Assembly (NCBI GenBank): GCA_002363385.1
Contig: DEVL01000004.1
Span: 425,179-489,178 of the forward strand
Direction of reading: 5' to 3'
DNA from: Stenotrophomonas maltophilia
Lineage (GTDB): Bacteria; Pseudomonadota; Gammaproteobacteria; Xanthomonadales; Xanthomonadaceae
DNA length: 64,000 bases
Of this stretch, positions 1-8,699 are shown piece by piece (position 1 is the stretch's first letter; each line of letters starts with the position of its first letter). Under the pieces are notes generated by a model that did not search any database, was not told the origin of the DNA, and saw only the letters and a program-made list of their open reading frames with translations. Made by a program: the position numbers and the translations under genes.

Positions 1-1081
1 TGGCCGCGTCCAGAAAACGTTCCAGGCCATCCATCCGCCCCATCTCCAGACGCATGCGCACGATATCCAGCGACGACAGGATGCCGGTCAACATGTTGTT
101 GAAGTCGTGGGCGATACCGCCGGTCAGCTGCCCAATCGCGTCCATCTTCTGCGACTGGCGCAGCGCAGCTTCGCTGGCTTCTCGCGCGGCCATCTGACGC
201 TCCAGTTCGGCGGTGCGTTCTGCCACCATCGCCTCCAGATCGGAAGCGTGCTGCTGACTGGTTTCCAGTGCCAGCTTGGACGCCGTGACATCGGTGACGA
301 ATACATGGAATCCGTCCGGCTCGCCGTCTGCGTTGAAGCGCGGCGAGTAGCGGATTTCGCTGTCGCGGCGGCGGCCGTCACTGAAGGGCCAATTGACTTC
401 GAACATGATGTGCTCGCCCGCCATCGCGCGCTCGATCATCGGCCGACGCGTCGCCCATATCTCCTCGCCGAACACCTCGGGCACGCGCTTGCCGATCACC
501 TCCGAGACGGGGCGCTCGAACCAGGATTCATACGCCTTGTTTGCAAAACGATACTGAAGATCGCGGTCGATGAAGGCAATCAGGACCGGCATGGCATCGG
601 CGACCAGGCGCAGCTCGGCCTCGCTGCGCTCCAGCGCCGCACGGCTGTCGGCCAGCGCGCGCATCTGATCACGGACCAGGAACTGCTTGTCACGGGCGCG
701 CAGCGCACTGCGCACTGAACTGAGCAGCGAGCTGCTGCCAAGCGGCCGATCCAGCTCGACGATGTTGAGTGCCAGTTGCAGGTCGGGATCGGCCAACGGA
801 CGCTTTTTCGAGCGGGGCGAGCGCAACAGGATGAACGGAATATCCGACCATGACGGCTGCCGGGACAGCGGCTCCAGCAGCACACCGGCACCCTTGGTGA
901 CAGCTTCCTCGGTCACCACCACCGCGCCCACGTCACCGTCGAGCGCGTCGACCAGCCCCGACAGGCTGTCGTGGATCGTGGTCCTCAGCCCAGCGGCATT
1001 GAGCACGGAGGCGATGCTGTGCGCATCGCGGCCAAACGGCGCAACGATGTGCACCACGCCGGAAGCGTCGTCATTCTCCAC
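1..1081 (-). CDS. PAS-domain sensor histidine kinase, 3' end missing
   Basis: The reading frame stays open from a GTG at 1081 to the window edge (360 codons). The first ~130 residues resemble a degenerate receiver-like domain. A PAS domain follows at about 170-290 (AFIDRDLQYRFANKAYESWF). A short coiled linker (MVAERTAELERQ) leads into a phospho-acceptor helix with GGIAHDFNNMLTGIL, whose His is the expected phosphorylation site. The HATPase domain and any receiver lie beyond the edge. There are no transmembrane segments, so it should be cytosolic. The GTG start overlaps the end of the KaiC-like gene by 11 bases, so the two are probably translationally coupled and functionally paired. An ATG at 1074 is in another frame and soon hits a stop. 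The stimulus and target are not visible. Confidence 0.85.
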   Translation of the reverse strand, partial: MENDDASGVVHIVAPFGRDAHSIASVLNAAGLRTTIHDSLSGLVDALDGDVGAVVVTEEAVTKGAGVLLEPLSRQPSWSDIPFILLRSPRSKKRPLADPDLQLALNIVELDRPLGSSSLLSSVRSALRARDKQFLVRDQMRALADSRAALERSEAELRLVADAMPVLIAFIDRDLQYRFANKAYESWFERPVSEVIGKRVPEVFGEEIWATRRPMIERAMAGEHIMFEVNWPFSDGRRRDSEIRYSPRFNADGEPDGFHVFVTDVTASKLALETSQQHASDLEAMVAERTAELERQMAAREASEAALRQSQKMDAIGQLTGGIAHDFNNMLTGILSSLDIVRMRLEMGRMDGLERFLDAA

Positions 1082-2570
1082 TGGTATGGCCCAGCAGATG
1101 CGCCGTATTGCCGACGAACTCTGGCGTACCCGTCAGGATTCCCTTGAACTCATTGAGTGGCGCACTGAGCGAAATGCCCTTGCCATCGATCTTCAGCTCA
1201 CGGATCGTGTTCTCGTGCGCACCGCCGCGATTCTTGATGACCGAGATCGCCTTGCGGATGCGCCCCTGCGATTCGAAGAAGCGGAACAGCACGACCGAAT
1301 CGGCGATATAGGAGACGTTGAGATTGCCGGTCGACATCGTGCCGACCAGGCCATGCTGCGGATTGATCAGGATCGTCGCCACGCCCCTCTGGTTGAGATA
1401 GGACAGCATCTCGTGCAGCTGGAGCATCAACTGCTTCTCCTGCGGCATCGCGGTGACGTAGCCGTTGAGGCTGTCGATCACCAGCAGCCTGCACTGGCGC
1501 TCCTCGACCGCACGCCGCATGTTCCAGGCAAACTCCCCCGGCGAAATCTCGGCCGGGTCCACCTGCTGGATCTCCAGCAGGCCCGACGCCAGGTGCTTGC
1601 TGAGATCGATGTCCAGCGATTCCGCACGGGCCAGCAGGGTACCGATGCGCTCATCGAATTCGAAGATGCAGCAGTGTTCACCGCGCTCGCAGGCGGCCCA
1701 GACATATTGAAGCGCCACGTTGGTCTTGCCGCTGCCGGCGGGGCCGGTGATCAAGGTGCTGGTGCCCCGCAGCGGCCCGCCGCCGAGCAGGCTGTCGATC
1801 TCGGCCACCCCGCTGCTGATGGGCGTACCGACGAATTTTGCGTGGTGGTCCGAGGCGATCAACCGCGGGAAAACCTCCAGGCCGCCTTCGCGGATGGTCA
1901 TGTCGTGATAGCCGGCGGTGAAGTTCACGCCGCGCAGTTTCTGTACATGCATGCGCCGCCGCGCAGGGCCGAAATCCAGTGTCAGGCGTTCGAGCGAGAC
2001 CACGCCGTGGCAGAGGCTGTGCAACTGGCCATCGCGCTCTTCACCGGTGGCGGTCATGTCATCGACCAGCACGACCGTGGCGCTCTTGGGCGCGAAGAAC
2101 TGCTTGAGCGACAGAATCTGGCGACGGTAGCGCAGCGGATCCTGCGATAGCAGCCGCAGTTCGGACAGCGAATCGAACACCACCCGATGCGGCTTGATCC
2201 GTTCCACCTCGCCCAGGATCAGCTTCACCGTCTCATCCAGCTCCACCTCCCAGGAGTGCAGCACGGACTGCATCCGGCCATCGCCCAGCGCCTCCTCGGC
2301 CGAGGCCAGCTCGAACAGGTCCAGCCCATCCAGGGACCAACCATGCGCATGTGCGACTTCGCGCAGCTCGTCGGCCGTTTCGGAGAGGGTGATGTAGAGA
2401 CAGCGTTCGCCCTTGCTCAGCCCATGCAGCAGAAACTGCAGGGACAGCGTGGTTTTGCCCGACCCGGGCGGGCCTTCGAGCAGGTACAGCCGCCCTTGGG
2501 GAAAGCCTCCGCCGAGAATGCTGTCGAGCCCGTCGATGCCGGTTGCTACGCGCGCTTTTTGTGTCTGCAT
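1071..2570 (-). CDS. KaiC-like double RecA-domain ATPase
   Basis: A 499-residue protein with two tandem RecA/KaiC domains. Walker A motifs are GPPGSGKTT at about 33-41 and GPAGSGKTN near 270. Each domain begins with the family's G-x-x-x-x-D-x-x-L-G-G-G pattern (GIDGLDSILGGG; GVAEIDSLLGGG). In cyanobacterial KaiC the first domain hydrolyses ATP using adjacent Glu residues; here the matching stretch is LSET, keeping one Glu. The second-domain region that carries KaiC autophosphorylation sites reads NVSYIADS, which keeps a Ser but has Tyr where KaiC has Thr. The start at 2570 (MQTQKAR) is preferred to the in-frame start at 2666, because the 32 extra residues lack family character. No kaiA or kaiB is present, so this is more likely a two-component partner than a clock protein. 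Confidence 0.88.
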   Translation of the reverse strand: MQTQKARVATGIDGLDSILGGGFPQGRLYLLEGPPGSGKTTLSLQFLLHGLSKGERCLYITLSETADELREVAHAHGWSLDGLDLFELASAEEALGDGRMQSVLHSWEVELDETVKLILGEVERIKPHRVVFDSLSELRLLSQDPLRYRRQILSLKQFFAPKSATVVLVDDMTATGEERDGQLHSLCHGVVSLERLTLDFGPARRRMHVQKLRGVNFTAGYHDMTIREGGLEVFPRLIASDHHAKFVGTPISSGVAEIDSLLGGGPLRGTSTLITGPAGSGKTNVALQYVWAACERGEHCCIFEFDERIGTLLARAESLDIDLSKHLASGLLEIQQVDPAEISPGEFAWNMRRAVEERQCRLLVIDSLNGYVTAMPQEKQLMLQLHEMLSYLNQRGVATILINPQHGLVGTMSTGNLNVSYIADSVVLFRFFESQGRIRKAISVIKNRGGAHENTIRELKIDGKGISLSAPLNEFKGILTGTPEFVGNTAHLLGHTSGE

Positions 2571-2666
2571 AAGGCTGCCAAAGTGGACGGCCGCAGCATA
2601 CGAAGCCGGTTGTGTAGGCCTCGTCGGTTCAGGTCTGCGAACCTGAATGAGGCCCACAACGCACAA

Positions 2667-2684
2667 AGCCCGCTTTCGCGGGCT
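2667..2684 (-). terminator. terminator after tRNA-Cys
   Basis: A 7-bp stem AGCCCGC/GCGGGCT with a four-base loop lies just downstream of tRNA-Cys on the minus strand. It is followed by a short T-rich tail (TTTG). Confidence 0.6.
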
Positions 2685-2701
2685 CTGGGCTACTTTCTAA
2701 T

Positions 2702-2775
2702 TGGAGGCCTGGGTCGGAATTGAACCGGCGTACGCGGATTTGCAGTCCGCTGCATGACCACTCTGCCACCAGGCC
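2702..2775 (-). tRNA. tRNA-Cys(GCA)
   Basis: Read on the minus strand, this 74-base segment folds as a cloverleaf. The 7-bp acceptor stem is GGCCTGG/CCAGGCC, the discriminator is U and the CCA end is encoded. The anticodon loop contains GCA flanked by a GGA/TCC stem, and GGTTCAATTCC forms the T arm. It sits just downstream of the first tRNA-Gly copy, with a terminator hairpin between them. Confidence 0.97.
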
Positions 2776-2815
2776 GGTGACCCTACGATCATCGAAGGCG
2801 TGTTGCGTGCCCCGA

Positions 2816-2841
2816 TAAAACAAGACCCCGAGAACGGGGCC
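2816..2841 (-). terminator. terminator after first tRNA-Gly
   Basis: On the minus strand CCCCG, a four-base loop and CGGGG are followed by TCTTGTTTTA, a typical intrinsic terminator between tRNA-Gly copy 1 and tRNA-Cys. Confidence 0.65.
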
Positions 2842-2852
2842 TGGTCAGGATT

Positions 2853-2928
<76 letters not shown>

Positions 2929-3042
2929 AAAATCAAGCGTGTATGTTACCGAAACCACTCGAAACACACCAGCTTTTTCACACTTTTTTTCACATCCCGG
3001 CCGATGCGTCCGGACCGGATGCCCGCGTGCCACCGCGGAGAA

Positions 3043-3066
3043 AAACAAGGCCCCAAGGGGGCCCTG
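3043..3066 (-). terminator. terminator after second tRNA-Gly
   Basis: On the minus strand a G+C-rich imperfect hairpin (AGGGCCCC...GGGGCCT) is followed by TGTTTTTC. It sits immediately downstream of tRNA-Gly copy 2. Confidence 0.55.
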
Positions 3067-3074
3067 TCGAAATC

Positions 3075-3150
<76 letters not shown>

Positions 3151-3354
3151 AGACTTTCGCTTGCCCCGACCGCACCGCACCCTGGGGCGCTGGAGGCTGT
3201 CGGCCCCTCGACCTGCGTCGAAGGAGCGCTATTCTGTCGGAATTCCTTCACGTCGTCAACATCCTTTTCGCACCCTGTCAGTGCGCTGCCGCATCACGCC
3301 CAACGGCCCGCGGCGGCACCAGCTCAGCCCCTCGCCCCCTGTGAAATCGCCGCC

Positions 3355-3708
3355 ATGCCACACCATTTCCGCATCGCCCGCTTTGCCATCGCCGGAGCGC
3401 TCTTCGCGATCGCAGCCGTCGCTGTCGTCGGCACGACCACCCCTGCCTTATCCAACGCCTGGCTGATGCTGACCGACAGAAGCAACATCCTTCCTGCTGA
3501 ATCGTCGATCGTGTCGTTCGAACCCTACGTCATCAACCAGGGCTCATCGAACTACTGGTTGTACGGCAAAGACCGCACGAACTACTACCACTTCGCACAT
3601 ACGGAGCAGGCGCTCTACGTGTACGTGCCGGTCAGCAACACATGCCCCCGGTTCGATCAGCGGAACATCCACACCTGGTGCAACGTCCGCATCGGGAAGC
3701 GTCACTGA
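3355..3708 (+). CDS. small exported protein of unknown function
   Basis: A 117-codon ORF lying between two tRNA-Gly genes on the opposite strand. The N-terminus (MPHHFRIARFAIAGALFAIA) is a basic stretch plus hydrophobic core, with a plausible signal-peptidase site after ALSNA. The mature part is about 85 residues, rich in Tyr, Asn and Ser, and carries two Cys near the end that could form a disulfide. A strong terminator lies 18 bases after the stop, which supports a real transcript. The same frame is open far upstream through the tRNA region; that extension is a shadow of the tRNAs. No family is recognised. Confidence 0.6.
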   Translation: MPHHFRIARFAIAGALFAIAAVAVVGTTTPALSNAWLMLTDRSNILPAESSIVSFEPYVINQGSSNYWLYGKDRTNYYHFAHTEQALYVYVPVSNTCPRFDQRNIHTWCNVRIGKRH

Positions 3709-3725
3709 CCGTCGAAGCCCACAAA

Positions 3726-3758
3726 CGAAAAAAGCGACCCGGAAGGTCGCTTTTTTCG
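3726..3758. terminator. bidirectional terminator
   Basis: A run of A, then GCGACC, a five-base loop, GGTCGC and a run of T forms an extended perfect stem. It can terminate both the small exported protein gene (plus) and tRNA-Gly copy 3 (minus). Confidence 0.85.
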
Positions 3759-3798
3759 TTGCATCGCATCGGGACGGATCACGATGAAATACGGTATC

Positions 3799-3874
<76 letters not shown>

Positions 3875-3920
3875 TTGGGAGGCGAAATTCTACAGCCAAA
3901 TGCCTCTCTGTCAACAGCCC

Positions 3921-4544
3921 TTACGCATTCTTTTTTGCTCTGGCGTTCTCACGCGCGAGGCGTTCGTCTTCGCGAAGGCTTGGCCACGCGGCGTGCAGGT
4001 ATTGCAGGCCCGACCACAGCGTCAGGATCGAGGCGATCGCAAGGGTCCAGTCACCGATGTGGAAGACCTGCGTGCCCATCCAGATGTCCTGCATCGGGGT
4101 GTGCGGTGCGACCGAGTACAGCAGGCACAGCAGCGCGACCATCTGCGCGGTGGTTTTCACCTTGCCAATCACCGCCACACGCACCTTGGCGCGCTGACCG
4201 ATTTCAGCCATCCATTCACGCAGTGCCGAGACGGCGATTTCACGACCGACGATCACCGCCGCCCAGACCGCCATCCACGCGGTGGGATGGCCCTGCACGA
4301 TCAGGAACAGCGCCACGGCCACCATCAGCTTGTCCGCGACCGGGTCGAGGAAGGCCCCGAACGCGGACTGCAGGTCGTAGCGGCGGGCGATCCAGCCGTC
4401 GAGCCAATCGGTGAGCGCAGCCAGGCCGAAGATCGCCGCGGACGCGAAATTGGTCCACTTGTAGGGGAGATAGAACACCAGCACCAGGACGGGGATCATC
4501 ACGATCCGCAGCAGGGTCAGCCAGGTGGGGAGGGTCAACTTCAT
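3921..4544 (-). CDS. pgsA: CDP-diacylglycerol--glycerol-3-phosphate 3-phosphatidyltransferase
   Basis: A 207-residue integral membrane enzyme making phosphatidylglycerol-phosphate from CDP-diacylglycerol and glycerol-3-phosphate, the committed step to phosphatidylglycerol and cardiolipin. The CDP-alcohol phosphotransferase signature D-G-x2-A-R-x8-G-x3-D-x3-D is intact near residues 65-90 (DGWIARRYDLQSAFG then FLDPVADK). Several hydrophobic helices surround it, and the length fits the family. The start is 9 bases after the uvrC stop, so the pair forms the uvrC-pgsA operon common in proteobacteria. The C-terminus is short and very basic. Confidence 0.96.
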   Translation of the reverse strand: MKLTLPTWLTLLRIVMIPVLVLVFYLPYKWTNFASAAIFGLAALTDWLDGWIARRYDLQSAFGAFLDPVADKLMVAVALFLIVQGHPTAWMAVWAAVIVGREIAVSALREWMAEIGQRAKVRVAVIGKVKTTAQMVALLCLLYSVAPHTPMQDIWMGTQVFHIGDWTLAIASILTLWSGLQYLHAAWPSLREDERLARENARAKKNA

Positions 4545-4553
4545 TGCGTCTCT

Positions 4554-6401
4554 CTACTCGCCCGCCGCGTCGGGCGTGGGCAGTCCATGAAGGTTAGCGT
4601 AGATACGCGCAGCGAGGGCGTCATTGATGCCGTCCACTTTCGCGATTTCCGCTTCGCCGGCGGCTTTCAGGCCGACCAGGCCGCCGAAATGTTTGAGCAG
4701 GCTGGCGCGCCGGCGCGGGCCGATGCCGGGAATATCTTCAAGTTTGCTGGTCATGCGGGCCTTCTGGCGGCGCCCGCGGTGCCCGGTGATGGCGAAGCGG
4801 TGCGCCTCGTCACGCACCTGCTGGATGAACTGCAGTGCCGGTGAGGCTGCGCCCGGGCGCAGCTCGCGGCCGTCCGGCATGACCAAGGCTTCATGCCCTG
4901 CCCTGCGCTCCACGCCCTTGGCCACGCCGACCAGCATCACCCCCTCCACGCCCAGATCGGCCAGCGCGGACTGCGCCTGGGCCAGCTGGCCGGCGCCGCC
5001 GTCGATCAGCAGCAGGTCGGGCAGCACGCCGTCTTCTTCGACCGCGCGGCGGAACCGCCGTTCGATCGCCTGGTGCATCGCCGCGTAGTCATCGCCAGGC
5101 TCGATGCCGCTGATGTTGAAGCGGCGGTACTGGCTGCGGACCGGGCCCGCCGCATCGAACACCACGCACGAGGCCACGGTGGCCTCGCCCATGGTGTGGC
5201 TGATATCGAAACACTCCACGCGCTTGACCTGCTCGGTCAGGCCGAGCATCTGCCGCAGGTCTTCGCTGCGCGCGTGCTGGGCGGTGCGGCTGCCCAGCTC
5301 GGTCACCAGGGTGATCTGCGCATTGCGTGCGGCCAGTTCCACATAACCGGCGCGCTCACCACGCACGTTCCATCGCAGCTGCACCTTGTGCTCGGCCGAA
5401 GCACTCAAGGCCGATTCGATCAGGCTGGCATCGGGAATCTCACGGTCGAGCAGGATCTCGCGCGGCGGCGCATGCTCGGCGTAGTACTGGGAGACGAACG
5501 CGCCCAGCACTTCGTCGGCACTCTCCTCGCCATTGGTGCGCGGAAAGAACGGCCGCGTGCCCATGTTGCGGCCATCACGGAAGGCCAGCAGCAGCACGCA
5601 GGCGCTGGCGCCCTGGGTGGCGCAGGCGAGCACGTCCAGATCGGCCGCGCGGCCATCCACGTACTGGCGGGTCTGCATGCTGCGCAGCGAGGCGATCAGA
5701 TCGCGCAGGCGCGCCGCCTGCTCGAACTCCAGTGCTTCGCTGGCGGTCTGCATCTGAGTGCCGAGCTCGCGCGCCAGCTGATCGCTCTTGCCTTCCAGGA
5801 ACATCGAGGCGCGGCGCACGGATTCGGCGTAATCCTCCGGAGCCACCAGCTCAACGCAGGGCGCGCTGCAGCGGCCGATCTGGTACTGCAGGCAGGGCCG
5901 CGAGCGGTTGCGGAACACGCTGTCTTCGCAGCTGCGCAGCTTGAACAGCTTGTGCATCAGGTTGAGCGTTTCGCGCACGGCGGTGACGCCCGGGTACGGA
6001 CCAAAGTAGCGCCCAGGCACCGCACGCGGGCCACGGTGCAGCGCGATGCGCGGCCATTGCTCGCGGGTGAGCAGCACGTGCGGATAGGTCTTGTCGTCGC
6101 GCAGGGAGACGTTGTAGCGCGGCGAGAGCGACTTGATCAGCTGGTTTTCCAGCAGCAGCGCCTCGGCCTCCGAGCGGGTCACGGTCACGTCCATGCGCGC
6201 GACCTGCGACAGCATCGACATGATCCGCGTGGTCTTTGGCGTGCCGTTGAAGTAGCTGCCCACGCGATTGCGCAGCGCGCGCGCCTTGCCGACGTAAAGC
6301 AGCGTGTCGTCGGCGGCGTACATGCGGTACACGCCGGGGGCGGTGCTCAGGTGGGCCGCAAATGCCTTGCCATCGAAGGCGGGGGCGGAAGAAACAGTCA
6401 T
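4554..6401 (-). CDS. uvrC: excinuclease ABC subunit C
   Basis: A 615-residue nuclease that makes both incisions around a lesion after UvrAB loading. The N-terminal GIY-YIG domain reads GVYRMY...LLYVGKA at about 18-40. The UVR motif that binds UvrB lies near 200-235 (EALEFEQAARLRDLIASL). The C-terminal RNase H-like endonuclease half contains DGGAGQLAQA. Tandem helix-hairpin-helix motifs close the protein (DIPGIGPRRRASLLKHFGG). The length is normal. Its ATG overlaps the stop of the upstream NHL protein by 4 bases, so it is translated within an operon; uvrB lies 9 kb away in the same window. Confidence 0.98.
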   Translation of the reverse strand: MTVSSAPAFDGKAFAAHLSTAPGVYRMYAADDTLLYVGKARALRNRVGSYFNGTPKTTRIMSMLSQVARMDVTVTRSEAEALLLENQLIKSLSPRYNVSLRDDKTYPHVLLTREQWPRIALHRGPRAVPGRYFGPYPGVTAVRETLNLMHKLFKLRSCEDSVFRNRSRPCLQYQIGRCSAPCVELVAPEDYAESVRRASMFLEGKSDQLARELGTQMQTASEALEFEQAARLRDLIASLRSMQTRQYVDGRAADLDVLACATQGASACVLLLAFRDGRNMGTRPFFPRTNGEESADEVLGAFVSQYYAEHAPPREILLDREIPDASLIESALSASAEHKVQLRWNVRGERAGYVELAARNAQITLVTELGSRTAQHARSEDLRQMLGLTEQVKRVECFDISHTMGEATVASCVVFDAAGPVRSQYRRFNISGIEPGDDYAAMHQAIERRFRRAVEEDGVLPDLLLIDGGAGQLAQAQSALADLGVEGVMLVGVAKGVERRAGHEALVMPDGRELRPGAASPALQFIQQVRDEAHRFAITGHRGRRQKARMTSKLEDIPGIGPRRRASLLKHFGGLVGLKAAGEAEIAKVDGINDALAARIYANLHGLPTPDAAGE

Positions 6402-7813
6402 TCGTTGATCGGCACGTCGCTCAGGACACCACTGACGGGGTCGAATCGCAGCACGGCGTGCGCATCGGTCTCGGCGATCCAGACTGCGCCACCGCCCAAC
6501 GCCAGGCCAGCCGGGCCATGCAGGCGCCGCGGCAACTCCAGCGTACTCAGCTCACCACCGCCCAGGCGCAGCGTGCGCAGACGGCCGTTGCCGGAATCAG
6601 CGATCCACAGCAGCGGCGCATCCGGACTCAGCGCGATCGCCTGCGGATACTGCAGCAGCGCCGACGCGCGTGCGCCGTCCTGCTCGCCAAAGGTCCACGG
6701 GCCCTGCCCGACCAGCGTCTGCACGAGATCGCCCCGCAGCTGCATGGCGCGGATCGACGAGCCGAGCGCATCGCAGACGTACAGCACCTGCTGGACCGCG
6801 GCGACCGAGCACGGCTGTGCGAAGGCGGCCAGGTGACCACTGCCGTCACGCTCGTCGATGGCGCCGCTGCCGGCGCGCCACTGCAGGCTGCGCTGGCCCA
6901 GGTGATAGCTCCAGATGCGGTTGTCGCCGGCCATCGCGATGTGGATCTGGTTGTCGGCGACGGCCAGCCCCTGCGGGTGGTTGAGTGCGGTGCGGCGGGG
7001 ATCGGCGACCGGCCCTTCGATCGGCTCACCGGGGCGGCCGGTGCCGCACAGCGTGTCGACCTGGCCGGAGAGCAGATTGATCCGGCGCAGCGCATGATTG
7101 CCAGTATCGGCGACGTAGAGCCATTCGCGCTCCAGCGCGAGACCCTGCGGATGGTGGAAGGCGGCCTGAGCCTGATCCCCATCCATGAAATCGGCCGTGC
7201 CCATCCCGAACTGCCGCAGCACGCGGCCGCCGTGACTGCACTCCAGCACGCGGTGGTGACCGGTATCGGCGATGTACAGCCGCTCGGTGGTGACTGCCAG
7301 GCCGGTCGGAAAGCGCAGCGCCAGGCGCGGCTCGGGGCTCAGTTCGCGGGCGCCGTGCAGGTCCTCATCGGACGGCCGGGAGCTGCCCTCGCACAGTGCA
7401 GCGAGGTTACGCTCCAGCTCCCCGCCAAGACCGACCAGACGTTCGCGCTCGCGCCCTTGGGCATCCAGCAGGACCAGGGTCGGCCATGCGGTCACGCCGA
7501 AGCGTCGCCACCCATCCCACTCCGCATCCAGCAACGCCGGGGCGCTCAGGCCCTGGCGACGCAACAGCTTGAGGGACTGCTCGGGATCCCGCTCGCCATC
7601 GAAACGCGGCACCTGCAGCACCAGCACCTGCAGCTTGCCCGGGTTGCGCGATTGCCATTGCGCGAGCTCGGCCAGCCGCTGCGCGCACCACACCGAGGCG
7701 GCGTTGACGAAGGCCAGCACGACGGGCCGGCCCTGAAGCTCGGCCAGGGTGGTCGGCTTGGCGTTGAGCCAGGTGGCGAATTCAGGAAGATCCTGGACGG
7801 GCTGGACGTTCAT
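6398..7813 (-). CDS. NHL-repeat protein with N-terminal thioredoxin-like domain
   Basis: A 471-residue protein. Residues ~1-140 resemble a thioredoxin/TlpA fold (VVLAFVNAASVWCAQRLAEL; WPTLVLLD). The redox centre has only one Cys (WCAQ), so the CxxC disulfide is missing. Residues ~165-471 hold NHL beta-propeller blades, seen as repeated PTGLAV...LYIADTGHHRVL and PQGLAL...LYVADTGNHALR. The arrangement matches NHLRC2-type proteins. No signal peptide is visible, so it is probably cytosolic. It lies directly upstream of uvrC with a 4-base overlap, although no DNA-repair role is evident. Confidence 0.85.
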   Translation of the reverse strand: MNVQPVQDLPEFATWLNAKPTTLAELQGRPVVLAFVNAASVWCAQRLAELAQWQSRNPGKLQVLVLQVPRFDGERDPEQSLKLLRRQGLSAPALLDAEWDGWRRFGVTAWPTLVLLDAQGRERERLVGLGGELERNLAALCEGSSRPSDEDLHGARELSPEPRLALRFPTGLAVTTERLYIADTGHHRVLECSHGGRVLRQFGMGTADFMDGDQAQAAFHHPQGLALEREWLYVADTGNHALRRINLLSGQVDTLCGTGRPGEPIEGPVADPRRTALNHPQGLAVADNQIHIAMAGDNRIWSYHLGQRSLQWRAGSGAIDERDGSGHLAAFAQPCSVAAVQQVLYVCDALGSSIRAMQLRGDLVQTLVGQGPWTFGEQDGARASALLQYPQAIALSPDAPLLWIADSGNGRLRTLRLGGGELSTLELPRRLHGPAGLALGGGAVWIAETDAHAVLRFDPVSGVLSDVPINE

Positions 7814-7859
7814 GCCCCGATTATGCCGGACTCGGCGTCATGCAACCGTCGTGCCACGG

Positions 7860-8633
7860 TCACGGATGCGCTGCCCACCAGGCCTCGGCGCGTGCCAGAT
7901 CCTCCGGGGTGTCGATGCCGGGCGGGAACTCGGCCGGGGTCAGCGCAACGCTGATGCGGTGCCCCGCTTCGAGCACACGCAGCTGCTCCAGCGATTCCAG
8001 CTGCTCCAGCGTGCCGGCCGGCAACGCGGCGAACTGGCGCAGGAAGCCGGCCCGGTAGCCGTAGATGCCGATATGGCGCAGCCAGTGCGGGCCGGACAGC
8101 GTGTCGCGCGAGCGCGCGAAGGCATCGCGGTGCCACGGGATCGGCGCGCGGCTGAAGTACAACGCATCCAGGTTCTGCTTGCGCACCACTTTGACCACGT
8201 TCGGGTCGAACAGGGTGTCGGCATCTTCCACCGGGGTGGCCAGCGTGGACATCTCCGCACCGCTGTAGACCAGGGCTTCGGCCACCGCGCGGATGCCTTC
8301 GGCGGGGGCGAACGGTTCATCGCCCTGCAGGTTCACCACCAGGGTGTCATCGGACCAGCCTGCCTGTGCGGCGCACTCGGCCAGACGATCGGTGCCGGAG
8401 GCATGCGCGGTCGAGGTCATCGCCACCCGTACCTCGGCCAAGCCCTGCAGCGCGTCGGCGATGCGCTGGTCATCGGTGGCGACCCACACCTCGCGCGCAC
8501 CGGCCAGCAGGGCGCGCTGCGCCACGCGCAGCACCAGGGGCTGGCCGCCGAGCAGGCGAAGCGGCTTGCCCGGCAGCCGCGAGGCGGCGTAGCGGGCGGG
8601 AATGGCGACGACGAACTCGGCGGAAGCGCTCAT
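7860..8633 (-). CDS. kdsB: 3-deoxy-manno-octulosonate cytidylyltransferase
   Basis: Activates Kdo as CMP-Kdo for lipopolysaccharide core synthesis in the cytosol. The start at 8633 gives 257 residues, the usual length. It begins with the nucleotide-binding stretch [18 protein letters not shown], and NLQGDEPF near residue 100 and [11 protein letters not shown] are family motifs. A start at 8684 would add 17 residues absent from the family. It follows lpxK by 66 bases on the same strand, placing two lipopolysaccharide genes together. Confidence 0.97.
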   Translation of the reverse strand: MSASAEFVVAIPARYAASRLPGKPLRLLGGQPLVLRVAQRALLAGAREVWVATDDQRIADALQGLAEVRVAMTSTAHASGTDRLAECAAQAGWSDDTLVVNLQGDEPFAPAEGIRAVAEALVYSGAEMSTLATPVEDADTLFDPNVVKVVRKQNLDALYFSRAPIPWHRDAFARSRDTLSGPHWLRHIGIYGYRAGFLRQFAALPAGTLEQLESLEQLRVLEAGHRISVALTPAEFPPGIDTPEDLARAEAWWAAHP

Positions 8634-8699
8634 GGAGAATGACCTGTACGAAGGGAATGCAGTCAGGGCCTGAGTGTGCCGCACGCGGCACCGGGCCCG

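Noticed and set aside
687..2150. Long plus-strand ORF of 487 codons
   Set aside because: It lies opposite the KaiC-like and kinase genes and has the Arg/His/Gln-rich composition of an antisense shadow in high-GC DNA.
4893..6836. 647-codon plus-strand ORF
   Set aside because: It is the antisense of uvrC and the NHL gene; the translation is low-complexity Ala/His/Arg-rich.
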